Assembly (NCBI RefSeq): GCF_009831655.1
Contig: NZ_WRPA01000002.1
Span: 186,001 to 250,000, forward strand
Length of the DNA stretch: 64,000 nt
Direction of reading: 5' to 3'
Source: Shewanella insulae
Lineage (GTDB): Bacteria > Pseudomonadota > Gammaproteobacteria > Enterobacterales > Shewanellaceae
The notes below the pieces were generated by a model that saw only the letters and a list, made by a program, of their open reading frames with translations, had not been told where the DNA came from and did not search any database. The translations under genes and the position numbers were made by a program. Positions 32,803 through 42,361 of the stretch are shown in pieces; the stretch's first letter is position 1; each line of letters opens with the position of its first letter.

Positions 32803-34683
32803 ATGACGCTGCCTCTGCTACTGCTCGGCCCCATGTTGCGTCACTGCGACGCAGACAATTTCACCCTGACCATAGTGACCAGGGAGCCGCTGTCACAGCT
32901 AACCCTCACCCTGGGGGAGACCCGGCACTTGCTTCAGGGTAGCGACATCGAATGCCTGGAGCTTGGTACTCACGCCTTCTTCTACCTGATCCACCTGAGT
33001 CAGGCCGGACTCAACCCTGTCGGTACGAGTATTCCCTATGGGCTCAGCGACAGTCGCCATGGCGACCTGTTCTCGCCGCTCGAGCTGTTGAGCTATGGTG
33101 ACAGTCAGACGCCGGATCTGGTGATCAAGCCAGAGATCGACACCCTGCTACACGGTTCCTGTCGTAACGCCCACCATCACAGCAGCGATGCCATGGTCGC
33201 CGCCGACACCCGGCTCGAAAGTACCCCGGATGCGGCCGAACGCCCGGCGCTGATGATGCTCAGCGGCGATCAGATCTATGTCGACGATGTCGCCGGCCCC
33301 ATGCTCTACGCCATCGGCAGGGTCATAGAGATATTGGGCCTGTATGAGGAAGAGTTTCAACAGGCGCCGCTCACCCACAGCAAGCAGGTAAGCTACCACC
33401 CAGCGGCCATGTATCAGAGACACAAGAAACTGTTGCCGCGCACCGAATACCCCGCCGGTAGCGCCCTGGTGCGTTGGTATATCAATCACCCCATCTTCAC
33501 CTCCTCCATCGCCGAAAATCACCTGGTGAGCCTGGCCGAGATCGTCGCCCTCTATCTGCTCTCCTGGTCGCCTGAGCTGTGGCAGCTGATAGATATCCCC
33601 AAGGAAGTAAGCGGCCTGTCGCCTGCCAATCAGCAGAGATGGCAGAAGGAGTGGCTGCACCTGCTGGAGTTTAAGGCGGGGCTGACCAAGGTAAGGCGTC
33701 TGCTGGCGCATCTGCCGACCTATATGATCTTCGACGATCACGACATCACAGACGACTGGAACCTCACGGCAAAATGGGAACAGGCGGCCTATGGCCATCC
33801 CTTCTCTAAACGCATCATAGGCAATGCGCTGATCGGTTATCTGGTGTTTCAGGGGCTAGGCAATCAGAAGAACAAGTTTAGCGCCGCAATTCTGCCGCAG
33901 CTCAAGCAGTTTCTCGCCAGTCGTGAAGAGGCGCAGCACGACGAACTCATCGACACCCTGCTCGGCTTCGACGAGTGGCACTACAGCCTCACTACCTCGC
34001 CCAAGCTGGTGGTGCTCGACACCCGCACCCAGAGATGGCGCAGCGAGTCTAACCTGGCCAAACCCTCAGGCCTGATGGACTGGGAAGCCCTGATGGAGTT
34101 TCAGCAGCAGTTGGTGGGACAGGAGAAGGTGATTATCGTCTCGGCGGCGCCCATGTTCGGCGTCAAGCTGATCGAGGCGGTGCAGCGCGCCGCCACCTTT
34201 ATCGGCGCCTCCCTCCTGGTGGACGCCGAAAACTGGATGGCCCATCCAGGTACGGCCAACACCCTGCTGAGTATCTTCCTGCACCGTAAGACGCCGCAGC
34301 AGTTCGTGATCCTCTCGGGCGACGTACACTACTCCTTCGCCTATGACATAGGGATCCGCTTCCGCACTCAGGGACCGCAGATCTATCAGATCACCTGTAG
34401 CGGCATCAAGAATCAGTTTCCCGAGAAGCTGTTACCTCTGTTCGACAAGCTTAACGGCTGGCTCTATGGCCATTTCTCGCCGCTGAACTGGTTCACCAAA
34501 CGCAAGCGGATGTCGATTCGCGGCCGCCGCCCCAACGGCATGCGCAGCCAGCGGCTGATCAACGCCAGCGGCATAGGTCTGGTCAGCTTCGCCGAAGATG
34601 GCGCACCGTCAAAAATAGCCGTACTCCATGGCGACATGAGCACCACAGAGTTCCTGCCGCCGCGACGCTCCCGCAATGGCTAA
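32803..34683 (+). CDS. PhoD-like metallophosphatase
   Basis: A 626-residue protein of the PhoD/metallophosphatase type. Metal-binding blocks are visible: LHGSCRNAHHHSSDAMV, MMLSGDQIYVDDVAGPM, YMIFDDHDITDDWN and ILSGDVHYSFAYDI. It lacks an obvious signal peptide and may be cytoplasmic. The N-terminal 110 residues form an extra domain. The ATG is separated from the previous stop by a single base, so translation is likely coupled to the lysozyme-inhibitor-like gene. The substrate (phosphodiester or phosphomonoester) is not determined. Confidence 0.8.
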   Translation: MTLPLLLLGPMLRHCDADNFTLTIVTREPLSQLTLTLGETRHLLQGSDIECLELGTHAFFYLIHLSQAGLNPVGTSIPYGLSDSRHGDLFSPLELLSYGDSQTPDLVIKPEIDTLLHGSCRNAHHHSSDAMVAADTRLESTPDAAERPALMMLSGDQIYVDDVAGPMLYAIGRVIEILGLYEEEFQQAPLTHSKQVSYHPAAMYQRHKKLLPRTEYPAGSALVRWYINHPIFTSSIAENHLVSLAEIVALYLLSWSPELWQLIDIPKEVSGLSPANQQRWQKEWLHLLEFKAGLTKVRRLLAHLPTYMIFDDHDITDDWNLTAKWEQAAYGHPFSKRIIGNALIGYLVFQGLGNQKNKFSAAILPQLKQFLASREEAQHDELIDTLLGFDEWHYSLTTSPKLVVLDTRTQRWRSESNLAKPSGLMDWEALMEFQQQLVGQEKVIIVSAAPMFGVKLIEAVQRAATFIGASLLVDAENWMAHPGTANTLLSIFLHRKTPQQFVILSGDVHYSFAYDIGIRFRTQGPQIYQITCSGIKNQFPEKLLPLFDKLNGWLYGHFSPLNWFTKRKRMSIRGRRPNGMRSQRLINASGIGLVSFAEDGAPSKIAVLHGDMSTTEFLPPRRSRNG

Positions 34684-34707
34684 GTCCCGCAAGGACTAAG
34701 TCCTCGG

Positions 34708-35649
34708 CTAAAGCGACAGTTCGGGCAGGCAGATATCCAGCCTACGCCCTGTCACAGGATCCGTGAAGGCGAGCCGGCGCGCCAGCAGCTTCATCGGCTG
34801 GGCGACATCCTCATCGCTTCTGGGTAATAGCTTGGGATAGAAATTATCGTTGAGGATCGGCATCCCCAGGCAGTTCATGTGCAGGCGCAGCTGATGTGTC
34901 TTACCTGTGATCGGCATCAACTCGAAGCGGCCTATCTCCCCCTTTATGCTCACCAGGGCGATCTCAGAGTGGCTGTTGGCCTCGCCGTCGACGATGCGCA
35001 TGGTGAAGCCGGGCGTGCCCCTGTCGATACGATTCTTCACCGTCCAGCGTCTGGGCAGGCTGAGCTTTCCGGCGAGGTGCTCCGCCATCAGCTCTGGGGT
35101 GATGCGCGCCAGGGCCTGATATTCCTTGGTGATCTGCCCATCTCGAAACAGGCCATGGTAGGCGTCGCGCCTGTCGCTCTGCTTAACCAGTAAGACGATA
35201 CCCGCGGTAGAACGATCCAGACGGTGAGCTGCGATCAATTGCTCGCAGCCAGTACGTTCCCTTAACCTATTGATTAGACACTGATTGATCACCTGACCAC
35301 CCGGATGCAGAGTCATGAAGTGAGGCTTGTTGGCCAGCACTATCTGCTCATCTTGATACAGAATCGATTCGTTATAGGGAGGCATCTCCTCATGGGCGAC
35401 CTCACGGTAGTAATACACCTTCTGCTGGGACCTATAGCCAGTGGTGAGCTCCAGCGGCTGACCATCTTGCCAATGCACCTTGCCTTGCATGAAACGTGCT
35501 GTCCAGACATCGGCGGAAATATTATCGAACCGCTGACAGAAATAGTCGTAAACACTCGCCGGGGGATGATTGGTTTGAGGTAAGACAACGAAGGAGGCTT
35601 GAGCCGCGCGTACCATGACAGAAAGGCCTAAAGATGAATGAGCGGCCAT
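34708..35649 (-). CDS. RluA-family pseudouridine synthase
   Basis: A 313-residue RNA pseudouridine synthase. The catalytic motif is AAHRLDRSTAGIVLLV (HRLDxxTSG-type, Asp in the active site). PITGKTHQLRLHMNCLGMPI and the C-terminal LDICLPELS match the RluA family. There is no S4 domain motif. The start is uncertain: an ATG at 35614-35616 (MVRAAQ) may be the real one and would remove 11 residues. Neither start has a strong ribosome binding site. The target RNA is unknown. Confidence 0.82.
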   Translation of the reverse strand: MAAHSSLGLSVMVRAAQASFVVLPQTNHPPASVYDYFCQRFDNISADVWTARFMQGKVHWQDGQPLELTTGYRSQQKVYYYREVAHEEMPPYNESILYQDEQIVLANKPHFMTLHPGGQVINQCLINRLRERTGCEQLIAAHRLDRSTAGIVLLVKQSDRRDAYHGLFRDGQITKEYQALARITPELMAEHLAGKLSLPRRWTVKNRIDRGTPGFTMRIVDGEANSHSEIALVSIKGEIGRFELMPITGKTHQLRLHMNCLGMPILNDNFYPKLLPRSDEDVAQPMKLLARRLAFTDPVTGRRLDICLPELSL

Positions 35650-35682
35650 GGTACCAAAATTTGCGGCCCAGATGAGAGCAAA

Positions 35683-36261
35683 TTACTGCCCAGCGTGGGA
35701 CTTGATCAACTCCAAAACGAAATCCATCGTCTTGTGACAGTCGGGCTGATTGACCAGCACCTGTTTGTCACGATTGTAGAGGGGCAGCACCTCTAGCCAG
35801 CGCTGACTGACCCAGGTCGCATCTTCCAGATGCAGATCGCCATACAGCTCCTGCAGGGCTGGGTTAACCAGATAGAACTGCTCTAATGCGGCGCTGATTA
35901 GCTCAAATTCACCCTTGATGGGTTCTTCGCGCCAATTGCTGCAACTCAGAGTCCTGGCGATCCAGTTACCGTCCTTCCGCTTGGCCGCCGAGAAGATCTT
36001 CACCCTCTGCTTGCCCTCAAGCACCAGGCCTAAACAATCGTCTTCGAGCTGATTAAAATCGATGATCTCGCACTGGGTCGCCAGCGGATAACAGGGGGGA
36101 TTGGCCTGAGGCCGGGACATGGCAAAGGCCAGGGGGAAGTGACCCTTGAGCACCTCGGCAATCAGTTTCAAGCTGCTAGGCCCCGCCACTCGTATCTCTA
36201 TTCTGCCGTCGGGCAAAAGTAGTTCGTCGCGGGTGATCAACGCCATCTCTTGAGTCAACAT
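35683..36261 (-). CDS. LON-protease N-terminal-domain protein
   Basis: A 192-residue protein starting at the ATG at 36259-36261, with GGAGGAGG just upstream; the frame is open further but unsupported. It matches the LON substrate-binding domain: LLPDGRIEIRVAGPSSLKLI, YPLATQCEIIDFNQLEDDCL and LVLEGKQRVKI. There is no AAA+ or protease domain, so it is a stand-alone adapter-like protein of unknown role. A probable extended -10 (TGCTACACT on the minus strand, 36346-36354) lies about 90 bases upstream. Confidence 0.83.
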   Translation of the reverse strand: MLTQEMALITRDELLLPDGRIEIRVAGPSSLKLIAEVLKGHFPLAFAMSRPQANPPCYPLATQCEIIDFNQLEDDCLGLVLEGKQRVKIFSAAKRKDGNWIARTLSCSNWREEPIKGEFELISAALEQFYLVNPALQELYGDLHLEDATWVSQRWLEVLPLYNRDKQVLVNQPDCHKTMDFVLELIKSHAGQ

Positions 36262-36471
36262 AGCAACCTCCTCCCCCTTGGTCGGTGATCGCCGTGAGTG
36301 TCGAGTCAGTGCGACTAAAAAATAACCAAGGAGCAATAATGATAAAGTGTAGCAGTTGTCACAATTACTGCTTGAAACGCCATTATTGGATCGGCGATGC
36401 CATGCCAATCAAAATACCAGGTCCTTCGCTTATTAGACCCCGAAAGAATCCCTTTTGTTGCAGCCTCTTCA

Positions 36472-37527
36472 TTAGAACGCATTAATGTGACGCATAATAT
36501 CGCCACTTTTTAATACCTTATCTAAATCATCTGCCAGCACCTCACTCATCTGTGCCGCTTGTCGCCAATAGCGCATCCGCTCCTCGCTGCCGAGGCGGCT
36601 AAAGTCATTTCGATCCGGCAGCTTACCATAGGGTAATTGGCTCAAATACTCCTCGCTAGGAGCCAGAATCAGGGCGTTGTCATAGTTGTGTTTTGCCCGT
36701 CGCCAAGGCAAGGATTTGTCGAACCAGCCGGGCAGAATCTTGCTATAGAAGTGGGGATACAGGGTCAACCCGGGCGCATGGGCCAGGGGCAGGTCGAAGT
36801 GATAATCTGTGATGCCGCCATCGTAATAGTGCCCGGCTGGGGCGCCTTCGATGCGCTCAACAGGCGCCAGCACCCAGGGGATGGAGCCGGTGGCCAGCAA
36901 GACCTGAGCTATGTTCTCCCCGGTCAGGGCCAGATGTCGGCCCGGCAGATCTTTTAGTTCGCTAAAGGGGGAAGCTGCGCCGCCACTGCCAAACAGATAA
37001 CGCTCGAAGTGCCAGCCCAGGGTGCGGCGACTCAGCAAGTTGCTCACCGCTGTGGTGGCAAGGCCTGCACCGAGTGCCGCTCTATGTGACAGGCGGTTGA
37101 GATGGCGGCCACGACAGGCGATGAAATGGCTCTTAATCACGGGATTGCCGACAATATCCGCTCCCTGTTGCGCCCCCAAGATGCCCGAGACGATACCGGC
37201 TACCTTGTGCGACACCTCGCTCGCCGTAGGCTTGGTCTCGTAACGCTGACCAATATATTCACGCTCCAAGCGTTCATAGGCCGCCAGCGGCTCCTGCTGT
37301 GCCAAACAGGCCAGGCGCCAGGCCCCCGAAGAAGCCCCCAGGGTGTAGAGCGGGGTCTTTCTCGCCTTGAAGAAGGTGCCAAATAAATACTTATCCAATG
37401 CGGCAATGCCAAGCCATTTGGGCCCACCAGAGGCTGCCAACACCTGGGTAAAGAGCTCGGGCTTGAGTCCCTGCTCGGCGATCTGTTTGTAGGCTTTAGG
37501 CCCGGCAAGAAAACGTAACTTAAGCAA
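36472..37527 (-). CDS. patatin-like phospholipase
   Basis: A patatin-fold acyl hydrolase of 351 residues from the TTG at 37525-37527, which has GGGAG upstream. The open frame continues to an ATG at 37665, but that would overlap the divergent gene at 37643. The oxyanion block is AASGGPKWLG. The nucleophile Ser lies in GASSGAWRL (GxSxG) and the catalytic Asp in YYDGGITDYHF. It is likely a phospholipase A-type enzyme. There is no signal peptide. The gene is flanked by a LON-domain gene and a divergent membrane-protein gene. Confidence 0.78.
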   Translation of the reverse strand: MLKLRFLAGPKAYKQIAEQGLKPELFTQVLAASGGPKWLGIAALDKYLFGTFFKARKTPLYTLGASSGAWRLACLAQQEPLAAYERLEREYIGQRYETKPTASEVSHKVAGIVSGILGAQQGADIVGNPVIKSHFIACRGRHLNRLSHRAALGAGLATTAVSNLLSRRTLGWHFERYLFGSGGAASPFSELKDLPGRHLALTGENIAQVLLATGSIPWVLAPVERIEGAPAGHYYDGGITDYHFDLPLAHAPGLTLYPHFYSKILPGWFDKSLPWRRAKHNYDNALILAPSEEYLSQLPYGKLPDRNDFSRLGSEERMRYWRQAAQMSEVLADDLDKVLKSGDIMRHINAF

Positions 37528-37642
37528 CTGACTCTGCTCCCTGAATTCATCTGTATACGCCTGACGCCATTCTATAAGAATTGCACTAAACTTGTCAGCG
37601 CGATTAAAATAGGCCTGTGGCAGGAAGTCACTGAGGATATAA

Positions 37643-38092
37643 ATGGACGACACGGTAAAAATCAAACCCTATCAAACACTCGCCTACGTCATTATCACAC
37701 TGACGGCCAGCCTGTTTATCATAAAACAGTTTTGGTTGAGCGCCTTCGATGACCAATGGTTCCTCTTCATAGGTTACTGCCTCGCCATGCTCATCTGGGC
37801 TGTCGCCCTGCTTAAACAAGAGATCGTTTTCATGCCTCGCGCGCTCGCCTTTATCAATATCCCCCTCACAGGAAGCGCTCCCCTTGGCAAGGAGACCCAG
37901 ATCGCCTATACCGATATTATCAGCTGCCATGCAAGGCCCGGCAGCATAGAGATAGTGACACACAGCGAACGTCTTAGCGTTAGCCTCTCGCTCAGCCATA
38001 GACTCGCCGCTCGATTAAGAGAATGCCTGGGCGCCCATGGTGTCCGTCTCATCCTGGAAACGCGAGAGCTAGGGCAAGACGAAGACGTGTAA
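37643..38092 (+). CDS. two-transmembrane protein of unknown function
   Basis: A 149-residue protein with two hydrophobic segments (about residues 12-30 and 40-60), then a soluble C-terminal domain (ALAFINIPLTGSAP, IAYTDIISCHARPGSIEIVT) that may fold like a bacterial PH domain. GAGGATATAA precedes the ATG. It is followed after 27 bases by the DUF3080 lipoprotein gene, so the two may be cotranscribed. I do not recognise a named family. Confidence 0.65.
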   Translation: MDDTVKIKPYQTLAYVIITLTASLFIIKQFWLSAFDDQWFLFIGYCLAMLIWAVALLKQEIVFMPRALAFINIPLTGSAPLGKETQIAYTDIISCHARPGSIEIVTHSERLSVSLSLSHRLAARLRECLGAHGVRLILETRELGQDEDV

Positions 38093-38119
38093 CACCAAGG
38101 GATCATCAAAGGAGGCAAC

Positions 38120-39154
38120 TTGCCACAGATTCGCGCCTTCTTGTTCAAAGGACTCCTACTGATCGGCTTCTCCCTGCTGCTTGGGTGTCAACGTGCCAAG
38201 GATGTGGATTATCTCTGGCAAGACTACAGCCAGCGACTCGCCCATGTGATCGAACAGCCCTACTCTCCAGCCTCTTTCTTGCCGACACAAGTCACCAGAC
38301 CTAAGGTACAGGAGTCCCCCTCACCCACCATCTCGATACTCGAGACGCTTTCGCTGGGCCATTGCCCACTGGGCCACCTCATCGCCGATCACAACAGCAC
38401 ACTAGGCAAGGTGGCGCCGGACAGCCAGCAACTCATCTACCAGATAAGGTTTATCCAACTGGCCCCCACCTGCATCGACACCTTAGAAGAGGGAGAGCTC
38501 AAGACCAAGCTGAAACAGGCCCTCGAGCAGAAACAAGCCAACGCGATGACCTACTTTCATCGGGTGCTCACCAGAGATAAGAGCATCACCAGGAGCCTGT
38601 TTATCGGCTACGACTCCCTGGTGCTCGATGAGATGCACGCCGGTCGCTTAGAGCTCGAGTCGGCAATCGGCCAGCTGCTGACCATCAAACGTCACATCAA
38701 GCAGCGCCGGTGGCAGCAGATAGACACGACGCAGATTGAACCCACCCTCGCCCAGATGGCCCACCAAACCTTGCTGCAGAGATACCTGAGATCCCTCGCC
38801 TATAGTCGGGCGCAGCTCACTGCCCTCAACGACTATCTGCAGGCACACGGCGCGTCGGTCGTCTGTCGACCCGGTCATGCCAATCGCAAACAGGAGATAC
38901 TGCAGAATGTGTTTCATAAGTACTATCTAGCCCAGACTCAGGCCTATCTGTCGCAGCTCAATCAGCTGCATTATCGCCTGAGCGAGCCGCTGATAGCCCT
39001 CTTTGGCGACAGCGGCTATCAGACCTTCATAGAGCACCATTTCGGCGAGCAGCCAGGCGCCCTGCCGGAGCAGCTCAAAGCCCAGATGCGCAGACACGTC
39101 GAGTGGTGGCAGGCCTTCAGGGAGAGCTGCAATATTCCCCCGCCTAAGCGCTAA
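38120..39154 (+). CDS. DUF3080-family lipoprotein
   Basis: A 344-residue lipoprotein starting at TTG, with AAAGGAGG 4 bases upstream. The signal peptide ends in lipobox LLLGC (Cys near residue 23). The mature part is mostly helical, with FLPTQVTRPKVQ, LIYQIRFIQLAPTC and QEILQNVFHKYYLAQTQAYL, and matches DUF3080 proteins common in Shewanella and relatives. The function is unknown. It follows a membrane-protein gene. Confidence 0.78.
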   Translation: MPQIRAFLFKGLLLIGFSLLLGCQRAKDVDYLWQDYSQRLAHVIEQPYSPASFLPTQVTRPKVQESPSPTISILETLSLGHCPLGHLIADHNSTLGKVAPDSQQLIYQIRFIQLAPTCIDTLEEGELKTKLKQALEQKQANAMTYFHRVLTRDKSITRSLFIGYDSLVLDEMHAGRLELESAIGQLLTIKRHIKQRRWQQIDTTQIEPTLAQMAHQTLLQRYLRSLAYSRAQLTALNDYLQAHGASVVCRPGHANRKQEILQNVFHKYYLAQTQAYLSQLNQLHYRLSEPLIALFGDSGYQTFIEHHFGEQPGALPEQLKAQMRRHVEWWQAFRESCNIPPPKR

Positions 39155-39245
39155 GATTAGGATGAATAGGCCGTTAGCCCAGGCTACCTTGCCGGGCAAA
39201 AAGCCTGCTACACTATCGGCTCTTTATAAGCCTGAGCTTCCAATC

Positions 39246-39707
39246 ATGATCTTAGACACCTTAGATAACCTGGCACACTACACCCAACTGGGACCGCGCA
39301 TTGCCAAGGCACTGCAACACCTCAAAGAGACAGATTTTACTCAACTGCCGGTGGGCAACTATGAGCTGGACGGCAAAGATATCTTTGTCATCGTCAACGA
39401 CTATGAGACTAAACCCAGAGAGGTTGAGCCCTTCGAGGTGCATCGCAAATATATCGACGTGCAGTATGTGGTGAGCGGCGAGGAGGAGTTTGGTTATCTG
39501 CCCCTGGCGGATCAGACGCCATCCAAGCCCTATTACGACAAACACGACTACGCCGAGTATGACTATGAGTCGAACAAGGCGCGCGCCGCCTTTATTCCCT
39601 TCAAGGCCGGCATGTTTGCCCTCTTCTTCCCCCAGGACATGCATATGCCGGGCGTGTCGGCGACGCCGCAAAAGGTGAGAAAGGTCGTCATCAAGGTAAG
39701 AATCTAG
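39246..39707 (+). CDS. YhcH/YjgK/YiaL-family protein
   Basis: A 153-residue cupin-like protein. I chose the ATG at 39246 (MILDTLDNL), since the 28-residue upstream extension crosses a probable promoter (TGCTACACT, 39206-39214). Family motifs are GNYELDGKDIFVIVNDYET, EVHRKYIDVQYVVSGEE and PFKAGMFALFFPQDMHMPG, and they carry the His and Asp metal ligands. E. coli YhcH is linked to sialic acid use and YiaL to sugar use; here no sugar genes are adjacent. A strong terminator follows. Confidence 0.85.
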   Translation: MILDTLDNLAHYTQLGPRIAKALQHLKETDFTQLPVGNYELDGKDIFVIVNDYETKPREVEPFEVHRKYIDVQYVVSGEEEFGYLPLADQTPSKPYYDKHDYAEYDYESNKARAAFIPFKAGMFALFFPQDMHMPGVSATPQKVRKVVIKVRI

Positions 39708-39734
39708 AGTCTGTCGATCTCTACTATTTGTTAA

Positions 39735-39760
39735 CGCCCGCGCCTGTTGCGGGCGTTTTT
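39735..39760 (+). terminator. Rho-independent terminator after the YhcH-family gene
   Basis: CGCCCGC and GCGGGCG form a perfect 7-bp stem with a 7-base loop, followed by five T, 27 bases past the stop codon. Confidence 0.9.
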
Positions 39761-39887
39761 ATTCCTGGCAATACCTTCCGCTCGCCTGATACACAGTGTA
39801 ACCCGGCTTCGCCCTGCTGTGCCTGACTCCGTCATCACTCCTCTGCATACAGGCGATACTTCACCAGCCTCAGCCGACACTAAAAAC

Positions 39888-39901
39888 ATGATCTTGATCA
39901 A
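39888..39901. promoter_or_regulatory. FNR-type palindrome upstream of the desulfurase fusion gene
   Basis: ATGATCTTGATCAA matches TTGATnnnnATCAA at 9 of 10 fixed positions. It is 100 bases ahead of the start codon at 40001. AT-rich -10-like boxes follow (TAATAT at 39916, TATACT at 39940), though spacing to either is not the ideal -41.5. Confidence 0.5.
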
Positions 39902-40000
39902 TACTCACAAGCTGCTAATATAGCCACATCGAATTACATATACTATTTTGTTATATGGGAATTTTTTCTAATAATAAAAACAGCAAGAAGCGAGTATCCC

Positions 40001-42280
40001 ATGCATCACACATCCCAGCTTAGCCAGATCTACCTCGACGCCAACGCGACCACCCCTGTACTGCCTCAGGCAGCCAAGGCGGCACTGGGCGCCATGGAAG
40101 AACTTTTCGGCAACCCCTCGAGCAGCCATATCACTGGCCTGAAAGCCAAGAGTCTGATGGAACAGACCCGCCTGCGTGCCAAACAGATCCTGGGAAGTGG
40201 CCTGGGCAAGATCATCTTTACCAGCGGCGCCACCGAAGGCATACAGACCGCCATTCTCTCCGCCCTCATCAAGGCCAAGGCCAGCCTGGACCCCAACAAG
40301 CAGTACAGCCTGCTCTATGGCGCGACCGAACATAAGGCGGTGCCCAACTCACTGGCCCACTGGAACCAACTGCTGGAGATAGGCGCCGAGCTCAAGGCGA
40401 TTCCCGTCGACGACAAGGGCGCACTGGATCTCGACTTCATCGCCAGAGAGGTGCCCAACGCCCTGATGATCTGCACCATGGCGGTCAATAACGAAACCGG
40501 GGTATATCAAGATCTAAAGGCACTCGACACCTGCATTCGCGAGCACAACCCCGAGGTATTCTGGATGGTAGATTGCGTCCAGGCCCTGGGCAAGCGCCCC
40601 TTAGCGCTGGCGCAGACCAGCATAGACTACGCGCCATTCAGCGGTCATAAGCTGTATGCGCCCAAGGGGATCGGCTTCGTCTATATTCGTGATGGTGCCC
40701 CCTTCACGCCCTTCATCGCAGGCGGGGGTCAGGAAGGCGGACTGAGATCGGGCACAGAGAACCTACCGGGCATGGCGGCCCTTAATCAAGTATTTGCCAT
40801 GCTGCTAGCAGAACAGGACAGCGCCTTCCATAGCCCGTCGACCCTTGCCGATTACCGCGAGCAGCTGGCCCAAGCTTTGAAGCGCGCCTTCCCGACACTG
40901 GTGTTTAATCACAGCTTCGACAACAGCGTGCCCACCACCCTAAACTTTGCCGTGCCCGGCTTTAGCAGCAAGGAGATCATGGATCTCTTCGACGCCGCCA
41001 ATATCCGCGTCAGCTCAGGCTCTGCCTGTAGCTCTAAGGTCACCCGCAGCTTCGTGCTCGATGCCATGGGCCTCCCGGCCTGGCAGAGCGAGTCGGCCAT
41101 TCGTCTATCCTTCGGCCCGGCCATGACACAATCTGAGGTGGAGCAGGCCTGCGAGCGTATTCAGTCGGCCGCCAATGCCCTAGGCAACAGCTGCCTGACC
41201 CTGAGCACAGACGATGCCACAACAGATAAAAAACCGCTTAACGGCCTGGTACAGCTTAAATCCGGCTCCAGCTGCAGCTGGATCTACGCCGACCAAGAGA
41301 GCAAACAGGCGGTGGTTATCGACCCTCTGCCTGAACTCGATCAGCGTATCGACACCCTGTTACAGTGCCAGCAGCTCGAGCCTATCGCCTTCATCGACAC
41401 CCATGGCCACGCCGATCATGTCTCCGGCCGTGTGGCATTAGCCGCCAGGTATCTGCCACAACAGACCAGCGATCACCTTGGTTGGCCAGAGGATCACCAG
41501 ATCATCGAGATAGGCGCCAGACCGGCGCAGGCAATCTCCCTGGGACAACTCTCTCTGGTGAAGCTCGCCACCCCTGGCCACACCAATGACAGCATCAGCC
41601 TACTGCTGTGCTCACCCCTAGGCGAGGTACTCTACACCTTCTGTGGCGATCTCATCCTCATGGGTAGCCTGGGGCGCACCAACTTCGACAGCAGCTGCGC
41701 CAAGCAGATGTACAACAGCCTCAAGCTGCTGCACAGTCTGATTGGTGAAGATACCCTGCTCTGCCCGAGCCACGACTACAACAACGAGTTCACCACCAGC
41801 TTCGCCGCCGAATTCAGAGTCAATCCGCTCCTTAACGAGACGATAAACGGCACCATCTCTTTGGCGCAGTTTGAGCAGCAAAAAGCGAGACTGGATACCC
41901 ATCTCAAGGATGAAGCCGGCAGCGAGATCATCTGCGGCGCCTATACCGGAGGTTGCAGCAAGGCCAAGGTGAAAGAGTACGACAGCAAGACGCTCCAGCT
42001 ACAGGTGGGGCAGTCGCCTGAGCTTAAGTTGTTGGATATTCGTGAGCCCCACGAATACGCCCTGCAACATGAGCTGGGCAGCCTGAGCGAGCAGACGATC
42101 AACGTGCCTATGACTAGGCTGGTGCAGTTCGTGCAGGAACACAAGCAGGAGAGCGACGCCGAATGGGTGCTGGTCTGTCGCAGCGGCAGCCGTTCACTAG
42201 TGGCGGCCCAGGCGCTGCATAGACTCGGTTTTGACAAGATAGCCCACCTCAAAGGCGGCTATGCCTTGAGCGACAGTTAA
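40001..42280 (+). CDS. cysteine desulfurase/MBL-fold/rhodanese three-domain fusion
   Basis: A 759-residue cytoplasmic fusion. Residues 1-395 are a class V aminotransferase of the cysteine desulfurase kind: YLDANATTP, PLP-binding Lys217 in SGHKLYAPKGIG, and persulfide Cys343 in SSGSACSSK. Residues 415-650 are a metallo-beta-lactamase fold with THGHADH (His468, His470, Asp472, His473), His527, Asp550 and His591, as in ETHE1-type persulfide dioxygenases. Residues 665-759 are a rhodanese with active Cys726 in VCRSGSRS. Together these could take sulfur from cysteine, pass it as persulfide and oxidise or transfer it. An FNR-like site precedes the gene. The order is unusual and the combined reaction is inference. 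Confidence 0.88.
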   Translation: MHHTSQLSQIYLDANATTPVLPQAAKAALGAMEELFGNPSSSHITGLKAKSLMEQTRLRAKQILGSGLGKIIFTSGATEGIQTAILSALIKAKASLDPNKQYSLLYGATEHKAVPNSLAHWNQLLEIGAELKAIPVDDKGALDLDFIAREVPNALMICTMAVNNETGVYQDLKALDTCIREHNPEVFWMVDCVQALGKRPLALAQTSIDYAPFSGHKLYAPKGIGFVYIRDGAPFTPFIAGGGQEGGLRSGTENLPGMAALNQVFAMLLAEQDSAFHSPSTLADYREQLAQALKRAFPTLVFNHSFDNSVPTTLNFAVPGFSSKEIMDLFDAANIRVSSGSACSSKVTRSFVLDAMGLPAWQSESAIRLSFGPAMTQSEVEQACERIQSAANALGNSCLTLSTDDATTDKKPLNGLVQLKSGSSCSWIYADQESKQAVVIDPLPELDQRIDTLLQCQQLEPIAFIDTHGHADHVSGRVALAARYLPQQTSDHLGWPEDHQIIEIGARPAQAISLGQLSLVKLATPGHTNDSISLLLCSPLGEVLYTFCGDLILMGSLGRTNFDSSCAKQMYNSLKLLHSLIGEDTLLCPSHDYNNEFTTSFAAEFRVNPLLNETINGTISLAQFEQQKARLDTHLKDEAGSEIICGAYTGGCSKAKVKEYDSKTLQLQVGQSPELKLLDIREPHEYALQHELGSLSEQTINVPMTRLVQFVQEHKQESDAEWVLVCRSGSRSLVAAQALHRLGFDKIAHLKGGYALSDS

Positions 42281-42312
42281 GGTTTGCTATTACGCCTCAG
42301 CTGACCGACACA

Positions 42313-42342
42313 AAAAAACCGCATCACAAGATGCGGTTTTTT
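42313..42342. terminator. bidirectional Rho-independent terminator
   Basis: AACCGCATC pairs with GATGCGGTT around ACAA, flanked by an A-run on the left and a T-run on the right. It serves the fusion gene on the plus strand and the porin gene on the minus strand. Confidence 0.9.
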
Positions 42343-42361
42343 ATTGGCTCACACTAGACCA

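Noticed and set aside
36315..36506. Minus-strand 63-codon frame between the patatin and LON-domain genes
   Set aside because: Contains the probable promoter of the LON-domain gene and has no ribosome binding site.
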